NCBI GenBank assembly: GCA_051961995.1
Contig: JBQCCR010000054.1
Coordinates: 1 to 38,313 of the forward strand
Reading direction: 5' to 3'
DNA: 38,313 nucleotides
Source: 66-474 sp051961995
GTDB lineage: Bacteria; Pseudomonadota; Gammaproteobacteria; Xanthomonadales; Rhodanobacteraceae
Part shown: in pieces, positions 23,915-30,464 of the stretch
Position numbering within the stretch: position 1 is the stretch's first letter
How the letters are laid out: every line of letters begins with the position of its first letter
The notes under the pieces: generated by a model
Told to the model about the DNA's origin: nothing
Seen by the model: only the letters and a program-made list of their open reading frames with translations
The model's database searches: none
Program-made: the position numbers and the translations under genes

Positions 23915-24719
23915 ACATGGGCGTTTCCGGACTCCTCGCCCAATCGGCAATCACCGCGTGCAACGCGTCCAGCCCGTCGGACAACGCGGCCGGGCCCGGC
24001 TGCAGGATGATGGGCGATTTGATTTCGAACAGCTGACCCTCGCGTACCGCCGGAATCTTGTCCCAACCCGGACGCGCCGCCAGCTTCGCGGGACGGAATT
24101 TCTTGCCGCACCATGATGCGAGGATGACGTCGGGCGCGCGGCGGACCACTTCCTCGCTGTCGGCAATGATGCGGCACTTCGCCAGCGATTGCTCCGCAAG
24201 TTCCGGAAACACGTCGTCGCCGCCGGCGATGCGGATCAGTTCCGCCACCCAGCGGATGCCGGAAATCATCGGCTCATCCCATTCCTCGAAGTACACGCGC
24301 GGCCTGCGCGGCAGTCGCGCGGCCTGCGCGCGCACGTTCCCGATGTGCGCTTCCGCTTCCTTCGCCAACCCTTCGGCTTTTTCGCCTGCGCCGACCAGCG
24401 CGCCAAGCCTGCGGATGTAGTCGAGGATGCCCGTGACCGAACGGTGGTTGCTGATCCACACTTCCACACCATTCGCAATCAGTTCGCGCGCGATGTCGGC
24501 CTGGATGTCGGAAAAACCGATCGCGAAATCCGGTTTCAGTTTCAGGATCTCGCCGATCCTGGCGCTGGTGAACGCCGAGACTTTCGGCTTCTCCTTGCGC
24601 GCGCGCGGCGGCCGCACCGTGAAACCGCTGATGCCGACGATGCGCTCCTGCTCGCCGAGCGCGTACAGCACCTCGGTGGGCTCTTCGGTGAGGCAGACGA
24701 TGCGATGGGGCCCGCGCAT
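23913..24719 (-). CDS. BtuF/FecB-fold cobalamin-binding-like protein without signal peptide
   Basis: A 268-residue protein with the fold of ABC substrate-binding proteins of class III: RIVCLTEEPTEVLYALGEQ at the N terminus, ILKLKPDFAIGFSDIQADIA, VTGILDYIRRLGALVG, VYFEEWDEPMISGIRW, WVAELIRIAGGDDVFPEL and PDVILASWCGKK. It resembles vitamin B12-binding BtuF proteins but starts directly with the first strand, with no signal peptide or lipobox, so it is predicted cytoplasmic. No BtuCD transporter genes are near. It begins immediately after the yjbQ stop (TGAATG), so it is cotranslated with yjbQ and pdxH. Ligand is unproven; a cytoplasmic cobalamin or tetrapyrrole carrier is plausible. Confidence 0.75.
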   Translation of the reverse strand: MRGPHRIVCLTEEPTEVLYALGEQERIVGISGFTVRPPRARKEKPKVSAFTSARIGEILKLKPDFAIGFSDIQADIARELIANGVEVWISNHRSVTGILDYIRRLGALVGAGEKAEGLAKEAEAHIGNVRAQAARLPRRPRVYFEEWDEPMISGIRWVAELIRIAGGDDVFPELAEQSLAKCRIIADSEEVVRRAPDVILASWCGKKFRPAKLAARPGWDKIPAVREGQLFEIKSPIILQPGPAALSDGLDALHAVIADWARSPETPM

Positions 24720-25160
24720 TCAATATCCGAGGAACGTGATGCTGATCTTGCGCGTGTGCGGCGCGGCACGATGTTCCCACAGGTACACGCCCTGCCAGGT
24801 GCCCAGCGCCAATTCGCCGTCGCGCACCGGCAAGCTCAAGCTCACTCCGGTCAGGATCGAGCGCACGTGCGCGGGCATGTCGTCCGGCCCTTCCGCATCA
24901 TGCTGGAACAGCGGATCGCCATCCCGCACCAGCCGCGAAAAGAAACGCTCCAGATCCTCGCGCACCACCGGATCCGCGTTCTCGCAGATCAGCAGCGAGC
25001 AGCTGGTGTGATGCGTGAACACATTCGCCACGCCTTCGCGCAATCCGCTTCCGGTCAGTGCCGCTCGGAGTCTGTCATCCAGCTCGACGAAGCCACGTCC
25101 GCGCGTACGCACTTCGAAGCTCGAACTTGCGATACGCGTAACGGGCCGTGCACTGCTCAT
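24720..25160 (-). CDS. yjbQ: YjbQ family protein (UPF0047, secondary thiamine-phosphate synthase type)
   Basis: A 146-residue protein of the YjbQ/UPF0047 family, some of whose members have weak thiamine-phosphate synthase activity in vivo. Family marks: GVANVFTHHTSCSLLICENADP, VREDLERFFSRL, HDAEGPDDMPAHVRSIL and ELALGTWQGVYLWEHRAAPHTRKI. The conserved histidines of HHTS and HDAEGPDDMPAH are present. The start chosen overlaps the pdxH stop as ATGA; an in-frame ATG 24 nt upstream lies inside pdxH. It is the middle gene of a three-gene B-vitamin-related operon. Confidence 0.9.
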   Translation of the reverse strand: MSSARPVTRIASSSFEVRTRGRGFVELDDRLRAALTGSGLREGVANVFTHHTSCSLLICENADPVVREDLERFFSRLVRDGDPLFQHDAEGPDDMPAHVRSILTGVSLSLPVRDGELALGTWQGVYLWEHRAAPHTRKISITFLGY

Positions 25161-25744
25161 GGGTACAACAGGCGCTGTTTCCATTCGCCGTTGATCAGCT
25201 CCCAGCGCACGCGCTCGTTGAGGCGATGCACGTGCGCATACCAGAACTCGACCATGTCCGGCACCACGCGAAAGCCGCCCCAGTGCGGCGGGCGCGGGAT
25301 CGTGCGGTTCTCGAACTCCTGTTCGCGCTGCTCGACGCGCGTCTCCAGCAGCTTGCGATCCGGCAGCGTGCTGGACTGCTCGGAAGCCCAGGCCCCGAGC
25401 TGGCTCAGGCGCGCGCGGGTCGCGAAATAGACGTCCGATTCCTGCTCACTCAACTTTTCCGCGCGACCCTCGATGCGCACCTGCGCGGCTGGTTGCAGAT
25501 GCTTCCAGTGCAGCGTCAGCGCGACCTGGCTGTGCGCCACCATCGCCAGCGCCTTTTCGCTGCGGTAATCGGTGAAGAAGGTGAATCCGCGCTCGTCCAC
25601 ATGCTTCAGCAGCACCATCCGCGCGGACACCTTGCCGTCCGCGCCGACGGTGGCGACGTTGACCGCGCCGGGTTCCGGATCGCCGTCGCGCCGCGCCTCG
25701 TCAATCAGGTTGCGCAGGGTGGCGAGGATTTCGAGATTCAACAT
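25157..25744 (-). CDS. pdxH: Pyridoxamine 5'-phosphate oxidase-type flavoprotein
   Basis: A 195-residue FMN enzyme oxidising pyridoxine or pyridoxamine phosphate to PLP. Visible: NVATVGADGKVSARMVLLKH, FTFFTDYRSEKALAM, VALTLHWKHLQPAAQVRIEG, YFATRARLSQLGAWASEQS, and the C-terminal PPHWGGFRVVPDMVEFWY, RLNERVRWE and RLLYP. The FMN and substrate contacts in GxWAS and RVVP are conserved. The start MLNLEIL has AAGG right upstream; an ATG 39 nt earlier has no ribosome site. First gene of the pdxH-yjbQ-BtuF-like operon. It fits with yggS nearby as a PLP-related neighbourhood. Confidence 0.92.
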   Translation of the reverse strand: MLNLEILATLRNLIDEARRDGDPEPGAVNVATVGADGKVSARMVLLKHVDERGFTFFTDYRSEKALAMVAHSQVALTLHWKHLQPAAQVRIEGRAEKLSEQESDVYFATRARLSQLGAWASEQSSTLPDRKLLETRVEQREQEFENRTIPRPPHWGGFRVVPDMVEFWYAHVHRLNERVRWELINGEWKQRLLYP

Positions 25745-25798
25745 CCTTATCAAAGCCGTGTGGGGCGGACCCAGACCCGCCATGGAAATTCAAGCCGG

Positions 25799-25824
25799 CC
25801 CGCCGTCGGCGGGTCAAGACCCGC
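25799..25824 (-). other. Overlapping hairpins between the response regulator and pdxH
   Basis: GCGGGTC-AA-GACCCGC (25809-25824) lies directly after the response-regulator stop on the minus strand. CCCGCC-GTC-GGCGGG (25799-25813) shares part of its arm, so the two hairpins exclude each other. There is no long U-run. It could terminate the regulator transcript or form an alternative-structure leader for pdxH; only the structure is seen. Confidence 0.5.
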
Positions 25825-25825
25825 T

Positions 25826-26530
25826 CTAGGCCGGTTCCAGTCGGTAGCCGTGCTGGTAAATCGCCGTCAGACGCCAGCCATGCTCGCCGGACAATTGCAG
25901 TTTCTTGCGCAGCCGGCTGACGTGCGTGTCCACCGTGCGCGTGCTGACGCTGGGCCCGAGATTCCAGATGTTCTCCAGCAGCGAGTCGCGGCTGACAATG
26001 CGGCCCTGGCGGCGGATCAGGTAACAGGCGAGTTCGTATTCGCGCTGGGTGAGTTCGATTTCATCGCCGGCCACGCTGATCCGGCGGCGCTGCGGGTCCA
26101 CCGAATATGGCGGCAAGGAGAGCGCAGCCTGGACCTCGCTTTCGCCCGCGCCACTACGGCGGCGCAAGGCTGCGTGCACGCGCGCCAGCAATTCGGCCTG
26201 CTTGGGTGGCTTCACCACGTAATCGTCGGCGCCCGCCTGCAGGCCTTCGACGATGTCACTCTCGTCGGCGCGCGCAGTCAGGAATAGTACCGGCAGATCG
26301 GAATTGGGCGAGTGCCGAATCCAGTCCACCACTTCAAGGCCGGTCGCGTCCGGCAGATTCCAGTCCAGCAGCAACAGGTCCACGGCTTCGCTGCCGAGGC
26401 GCTTGCGGAATTCACCGGCGCTGGCGAACACCGCGCAGCGATAACCGGCCGATTCCAGCCACAACCGCAGCAATGCCGCCTGCTCGGGATCGTCCTCCAG
26501 ACAACCGATCGTCCATTCGCGTTCGCTCAT
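25826..26530 (-). CDS. Orphan OmpR/PhoB-type response regulator
   Basis: A 234-residue two-domain regulator. Receiver: acidic cluster EDD at 12-14, phosphoacceptor Asp56 in LLLLDWNLPDATGLEV, Thr85 in VLFLTARA, Lys107 in YVVKPPKQ. The C-terminal winged helix is about 135-232 with LTQREYELACYLIRRQGRIV and the recognition region STRTVDTHVSRLRKKL. No histidine kinase gene lies next to it, so its partner is elsewhere or it is controlled otherwise. The gene is alone between dodecin and pdxH, both in the same direction. Target genes cannot be named. Confidence 0.93.
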   Translation of the reverse strand: MSEREWTIGCLEDDPEQAALLRLWLESAGYRCAVFASAGEFRKRLGSEAVDLLLLDWNLPDATGLEVVDWIRHSPNSDLPVLFLTARADESDIVEGLQAGADDYVVKPPKQAELLARVHAALRRRSGAGESEVQAALSLPPYSVDPQRRRISVAGDEIELTQREYELACYLIRRQGRIVSRDSLLENIWNLGPSVSTRTVDTHVSRLRKKLQLSGEHGWRLTAIYQHGYRLEPA

Positions 26531-26619
26531 GCGCGCTCCCCCATCGAGTCGCTCAAATCAAAATGAAATCGCGCCTTCCCTGGCCATGGCATCTCCTGGT
26601 GCGCACAGTCCGCGGCGGA

Positions 26620-26823
26620 TCAATCCACCACAAAGTTGATCCGCATGTTCACCCGCCACTCGCGAATGCTGCCATCGTCATGGGTGGCGACCTTGATCTC
26701 GTTGATCCAGGCGCCCTTGATGTTCTTGACGGTCGCCGAAGCCTTGCCGAGGCCTTGCTTCACCGCATCCTCGATGCCCTTCTCCGACGACGCGCTCAGT
26801 TCGATCACCTTGGTGACTGACAT
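26620..26823 (-). CDS. Dodecin, flavin-storage protein
   Basis: A 67-residue protein of the dodecin family, which forms hollow dodecamers that bind and quench flavins. It shows TKVIELSASSEKGIEDAVKQ, the central NIKGAWINEIK with Trp39 in the flavin-stacking position, and a C-terminal strand WRVNMRINFVVD. The ATG has a perfect AAGGAGG about 6 nt upstream, which decides the start; the frame is open 66 nt further. It is divergent from aroK. Confidence 0.93.
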   Translation of the reverse strand: MSVTKVIELSASSEKGIEDAVKQGLGKASATVKNIKGAWINEIKVATHDDGSIREWRVNMRINFVVD

Positions 26824-27082
26824 GGGAACCTCCTTTGCAGATGGCCCGCCCCGGCTCGCGGAGAACATGCGTAGCCGTACGCCGGACATCGTAGCAAACT
26901 CGGGGTGTTGAATGCGCGTTGCCGCGTCACGTTCGTACGCGTTCTTGCGTGTGAATGCGGGCGCGGAGCCCCCGGCGGCGGAGCTGCATGCCCATGGATG
27001 GCAGCCCGGGCGCTTTTACCCGCACTTCTCAAAAAAGCGCGCGCGCAATGGCATCATGGGCCATCCCCGGAAGGTTATTTCC

Positions 27083-27631
27083 TTGAATCCTTCGCGCAAT
27101 CTGTTCCTGATCGGCCCGATGGGCGCGGGCAAGACCACCGTCGGCAAGCGGCTGGCCGCGCACTTCGGCCTGCCGTTCATGGATCTCGACGCCGAAATCG
27201 AAGCGCACACCGGTGCCGACGTGCCGCTGATCTTCGATATCGAGGGCGAACCCGGCTTTCGCCGCCGTGAATCGGCGTTGCTGGCCGAGTGCAGCGCGCG
27301 CGATGGCGTGGTGCTCGCCACCGGCGGCGGCGCGATCCTGGATACGAACAATCGCGGGTTGCTCGCCGCGCGCGGATTCGTGGTGTGGCTGCAGACCGAT
27401 GTCGCGCAGCAATTGCAGCGGCTGGAACGCGATCGCCATCGTCCCTTGCTGCAATCGGCCGATCGTCGCGAGCGGCTGGAAGCAATGGCGCACGCGCGCA
27501 ATCCGCTCTATGCCGAAATCGCCGATTTGACCGTGCCCTCGCACGCGCACACGCCCGCGCAGGCGGCCGAACACGTCGCGCAGGAGTTGGAGCATCGCTG
27601 GCACCGCACGCCGCAGGCGCGCAGCGCATGA
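27083..27631 (+). CDS. aroK: Shikimate kinase
   Basis: A 182-residue P-loop kinase that phosphorylates shikimate in aromatic amino-acid synthesis. Walker A GPMGAGKT is at 11-18, FMDLDAEIEAHTGADV holds the shikimate-binding Asp, GEPGFRRRE the binding Arg, then VLATGGGAIL and the lid DRHRPLL; it ends NPLYAEIADLTV. The start chosen is a TTG with GGAAGG 8 nt upstream, giving (M)NPSRNLFLIGPMGAGK, which matches the N termini of Xanthomonas homologues as I recall them. An in-frame ATG at 27056 would add nine residues and lacks a ribosome site. It overlaps aroB by 4 nt (ATGA). Confidence 0.93.
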   Translation: MNPSRNLFLIGPMGAGKTTVGKRLAAHFGLPFMDLDAEIEAHTGADVPLIFDIEGEPGFRRRESALLAECSARDGVVLATGGGAILDTNNRGLLAARGFVVWLQTDVAQQLQRLERDRHRPLLQSADRRERLEAMAHARNPLYAEIADLTVPSHAHTPAQAAEHVAQELEHRWHRTPQARSA

Positions 27632-28749
27632 GCGGCGCGGTGACCGAAATCGAAGTCGGTCTGGGGGCCCGGCGCTATCCGATCCGGATTGGATCGGGCC
27701 TGCTTTCCGATTCCGCAAAGGGGCGGGAGGCAATCCGGGCAGCCATCCGCGGCGGGCATTCATTGATCGTCAGCGATGAAAACGTCGCGCCGCTCTACGC
27801 CGCTGGCGTGAAATCTCTTCTCGAGTCAGGCGATGCTGCGGCGCGCACATCGCTGCTGGCCCTGCCTGCCGGCGAGGCGCACAAGAACCTCGATGCGGTG
27901 TCGCGCATCTTTGATGCGCTGGCCGCGCTCGGCGCCACGCGCGATGCGTGCATCGTCGCGCTGGGCGGCGGCGTGATCGGCGACATCGCCGGTTTCGCCG
28001 CGGCGTGCTGGATGCGCGGCATGGATTTCATCCAGATGCCGACCACGCTGCTGGCGATGGTGGACTCCTCGGTGGGCGGCAAGACCGGCGTGGACCACGC
28101 GGCGGGCAAGAACCTGATCGGCGCGTTCCACCAGCCGCGCGTGGTGATCGCAGACCTCGACACGCTGGCGACCCTGCCCGATCGCGAACTGCGTGCCGGT
28201 TTCGCCGAGGTGATCAAGACCGCGGCGATCGGCGATGCGGCATTCTTTTCCTGGCTGGAAGCGAACGCAACACGATTGCTGGCGCGCGATACGGATGCGC
28301 TGACGCATGCGATCGCCACCTGCTGCCGCTTCAAGGCCGGCGTGGTGGAACGCGACGAACGCGAAACCGGCGAGCGCGCATTGCTGAATTTCGGTCACAC
28401 CTTCGGACACGCGATCGAAACCGAAGCCGGTTACGGGATGCTGCTGCACGGTGAGGCCGTCGCAATCGGAATGGTGCTGGCCGCGCGTTTGTCCGCGCGA
28501 CTTGGCATGGCCCACGACTCCGATACGCAACGTCTGCGCGCATTGCTGCAAGCGTTCGGCCTGCCGATCGAAGCGCCCTCGCACTTGCAACCCGACACCC
28601 TGCTCGCGCGCATGCGGCTGGACAAGAAGAACCGCGCGAACACGCTGCGACTGATCCTGTGGCGCGGGATCGGTCGGGCGGAGATCGTCGAACGGGTGGA
28701 TGAGGCGGCGGTGCGGGAAACGCTTTTGCAGGAGCCTGCTTGCAGGTGA
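27628..28749 (+). CDS. aroB: 3-Dehydroquinate synthase
   Basis: A 373-residue NAD- and metal-dependent enzyme that converts DAHP to dehydroquinate. Marks: VALGGGVIGDIAGFAAACWM, the PTTLLAMVDSSVGGKTGVDH lobe with KNLIGAFHQP, LRAGFAEVIKTAAIGD, and the metal-site LLNFGHTFGHAIE. It is translationally coupled to aroK. The C terminus LLQEPACR is encoded by a TGCAGGAGCCTGC repeat and is probably an acquired tail of about six residues beyond the usual end. Confidence 0.96.
   Translation: MSGAVTEIEVGLGARRYPIRIGSGLLSDSAKGREAIRAAIRGGHSLIVSDENVAPLYAAGVKSLLESGDAAARTSLLALPAGEAHKNLDAVSRIFDALAALGATRDACIVALGGGVIGDIAGFAAACWMRGMDFIQMPTTLLAMVDSSVGGKTGVDHAAGKNLIGAFHQPRVVIADLDTLATLPDRELRAGFAEVIKTAAIGDAAFFSWLEANATRLLARDTDALTHAIATCCRFKAGVVERDERETGERALLNFGHTFGHAIETEAGYGMLLHGEAVAIGMVLAARLSARLGMAHDSDTQRLRALLQAFGLPIEAPSHLQPDTLLARMRLDKKNRANTLRLILWRGIGRAEIVERVDEAAVRETLLQEPACR
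28728..28746. repeat. TGCAGGAGC-type palindrome at the aroB stop
   Basis: GCAGG-AG-CCTGC (28728-28739), then TT and a further GCAGG (28742-28746). It lies in the last codons of aroB and reaches the TGA. It belongs to the GTAGGAGC-like family also seen at 23903 and 30288-30339. Confidence 0.55.
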
Positions 28750-28771
28750 CCCGTGGGGAGAACCGCTTGCG

Positions 28772-28859
28772 CTGAGCGTAGCGAGCCCAGTGAACGGAGT
28801 CGAAGCGCCCTTGTCCGCCGACTCCGGCGCCGCCTTTTCAAGGCGACACCTGCGCTCAG
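28772..28859. repeat. GAGCGTAGCGAGC-type palindromic repeat between aroB and the WGR gene
   Basis: Outer arms CTGAGCG (28772-28778) and CGCTCAG (28853-28859). Inner arms CGGAGTCG (28795-28802) and CGACTCCG (28819-28826) are perfect complements. A further hairpin CGCCTT-TTC-AAGGCG is at 28831-28845. The strings GCTGAGCGTAGCGAGC and GCTCAGGACGAACG are, from memory, parts of a very common dispersed intergenic repeat. The 204-bp gap holds no other gene. Confidence 0.7.
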
Positions 28860-28953
28860 GACGAACGCGCCGAGTGCGCTCGTGCACCTCCATTACCCAT
28901 CCCCCAATCCCCGCTTCACTTACAATGTCCATCCCTTCGCCGTACCACGTCGC

Positions 28954-29211
28954 ATGCACCTCTACATGCAAACCCCGCCGGCTGCCGATGGCGCGCCGCG
29001 CTACTGCCGGCTCGCGCTGGAGCAGGACCTGCTCGGCGGCTGGACGCTGTACCGCGAATCCGGCACCGAAGGCGGGCGCGCGACGCTGAAGCGCGAGGTG
29101 TACCTGCAACGCGAGGAAGCCCTGACCGCGCTGGAAAACGCGCGCGATGCGCAACTGAAGCGCGGCTTCAAGGTGATGATCACTCAAGGATTCGACAACC
29201 CGCATGCCTGA
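28954..29211 (+). CDS. Small WGR-domain protein
   Basis: An 85-residue protein consisting almost only of a WGR domain: RYCRLALEQDLLGGWTLYRE, ESGTEGGRATLKREVYLQRE with the Gly-Arg part altered, an Ala-rich helix and the terminal LKRGFKVMITQG. WGR domains bind nucleic acid ends in PARPs and MolR-like proteins; free-standing small versions have no settled function. The ATG has a TACAAT -10 box at 28921-28926 but no ribosome site. Its last 8 nt (ATGCCTGA) overlap the hemE start, so translation is likely coupled to heme synthesis. The start is uncertain by one or two codons of context. Confidence 0.8.
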   Translation: MHLYMQTPPAADGAPRYCRLALEQDLLGGWTLYRESGTEGGRATLKREVYLQREEALTALENARDAQLKRGFKVMITQGFDNPHA

Positions 29212-30256
29212 TACTTCGGATCGCAGCAATCGTTTCCTTCGCGCGCTGCGGCGCGAGCCGGTGGACGTGACGCCCGTATGGATCATGCGCCAGGCCGGGC
29301 GCTACCTGCCCGAATACCGTGCCACCCGCGAACGCGCCGGCAGCTTCCTGGCGCTCGCCAAGACGCCGGAGCTGGCCTGCGAACTCACGCTGCAACCGAT
29401 CGAGCGTTTCGACCTGGATGCGGCGATCCTGTTTTCCGACATCCTGATGATTCCGGAGGCGATGGGACTGGGCCTGCACTTCGTGGAGGGCGAAGGCCCG
29501 AAGTTCCATCATCCGCTGCGCTCGGCTGCCGCGATCGAAAAACTCGGCGTGCCCGATCCGGAATCTTCGCTGCGCTACGTGACCGACGCCGTGCGGCTGA
29601 TCCGCCGCGAGCTGGACGGCCGCGTGCCGCTGATCGGTTTCGCCGGCAGCCCATGGACGCTGGCCTGCTACATGGTGGAGGGTGGAGGCTCGCGCGACTT
29701 CGCGCGGGTGAAAGCCCTGGCGCTTGACGATCCCGCGACGATGCACAAGCTGCTGGACATCAACGCACGTGCGATCGCCGCGTATCTGTCCGCGCAGGCC
29801 GCCGCCGGCGCGCAGGCGCTGATGGTGTTCGATACCTGGGGCGGCTTGCTGTCGCCGGCGATGTTCGACGAATTCTCCGCGCGATACCTCTCGCAGATCG
29901 CGGCGCTGCTGCGCGAAAACGCGCACGCGCGCGAGGTGCCGCTGATCCTTTTCTCCAAGGGTGCGAACGCGCATCTGGAAACGCTGGCGATGTGCGGCTG
30001 CGCCGCACTGGGCGTGGACTGGACGATCTCATTGAACGATGCGCGCCGCCGTGTCGGCGATCGTGTCGCGCTGCAGGGCAACCTGGATCCTGCGACGCTG
30101 CTCGCCGCCCCCGAGGTGATCCGCCGCGAGGCCCGCCGCGTGCTCGACGACTTCGGCCCGCATCCCGGCCATGTCTTCAACCTCGGCCACGGCATCACGC
30201 CGGAGGTGGACCCGGAGAACGTGCGCGTGCTGGTGGAGGCGGTGCACCAATCCTGA
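29204..30256 (+). CDS. hemE: Uroporphyrinogen decarboxylase
   Basis: A 350-residue cofactor-free enzyme that removes four carboxyl groups from uroporphyrinogen III to give coproporphyrinogen III in heme synthesis. The N-terminal signature RQAGRYLPEYR is at residues 29-39, then ILFSDILMIPEAMG (catalytic Asp), the second signature FAGSPWTLACYMVEGGGS, MVFDTWGGLLSP, LQGNLDPATLLA and FNLGHGITPEVDPENV. The start overlaps the WGR gene by 8 nt; length is normal for the family. Confidence 0.97.
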   Translation: MPDTSDRSNRFLRALRREPVDVTPVWIMRQAGRYLPEYRATRERAGSFLALAKTPELACELTLQPIERFDLDAAILFSDILMIPEAMGLGLHFVEGEGPKFHHPLRSAAAIEKLGVPDPESSLRYVTDAVRLIRRELDGRVPLIGFAGSPWTLACYMVEGGGSRDFARVKALALDDPATMHKLLDINARAIAAYLSAQAAAGAQALMVFDTWGGLLSPAMFDEFSARYLSQIAALLRENAHAREVPLILFSKGANAHLETLAMCGCAALGVDWTISLNDARRRVGDRVALQGNLDPATLLAAPEVIRREARRVLDDFGPHPGHVFNLGHGITPEVDPENVRVLVEAVHQS

Positions 30257-30287
30257 TTCCTTGTTGCATCCGGCAAGGCTTGTGGCC

Positions 30288-30339
30288 GCGAGCACGCTCG
30301 CTCCTGCAAACGCCCCCTTTGTAGGAACCTGCGTGCAGG
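30288..30339. repeat. GTAGGAGC-type repeat between hemE and valS
   Basis: Two hairpins: GCGAGC-AC-GCTCGC (30288-30301), followed by TCCTGC, and CCTGC-GT-GCAGG (30328-30339) preceded by GTAGGAA. Together with TTGTGGCCGCGAGC upstream this matches, from memory, REP-type elements of pseudomonads and xanthomonads. It lies in the 208-bp hemE-valS gap and could end the hemE transcript. Confidence 0.65.
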
Positions 30340-30378
30340 CGACCGGTGCGAAGCGCCGTGCTTTTTTCGCGCAGGCGC

Positions 30379-30407
30379 TTGGGCGCCCGCGCCCTCCCCC
30401 GTACAAT
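30379..30407 (+). promoter_or_regulatory. Putative valS promoter
   Basis: TTGGGC (30379-30384), a 17-bp spacer and TACAAT (30402-30407). This places the transcription start near 30414 and gives a leader of about 50 nt before the valS ATG. The -10 is good and the -35 moderate. Confidence 0.5.
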
Positions 30408-30464
30408 CGCCCGTTCACCTCGATTTCGGATGCGTGTCGTCGCGCGGCACGCCAGGCGCCCCGC

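Noticed and set aside
27826..29286. Minus-strand open frame of 486 codons opposite aroB
   Set aside because: Covers aroB, the repeat and the WGR gene in reverse; no recognisable domain or ribosome site.
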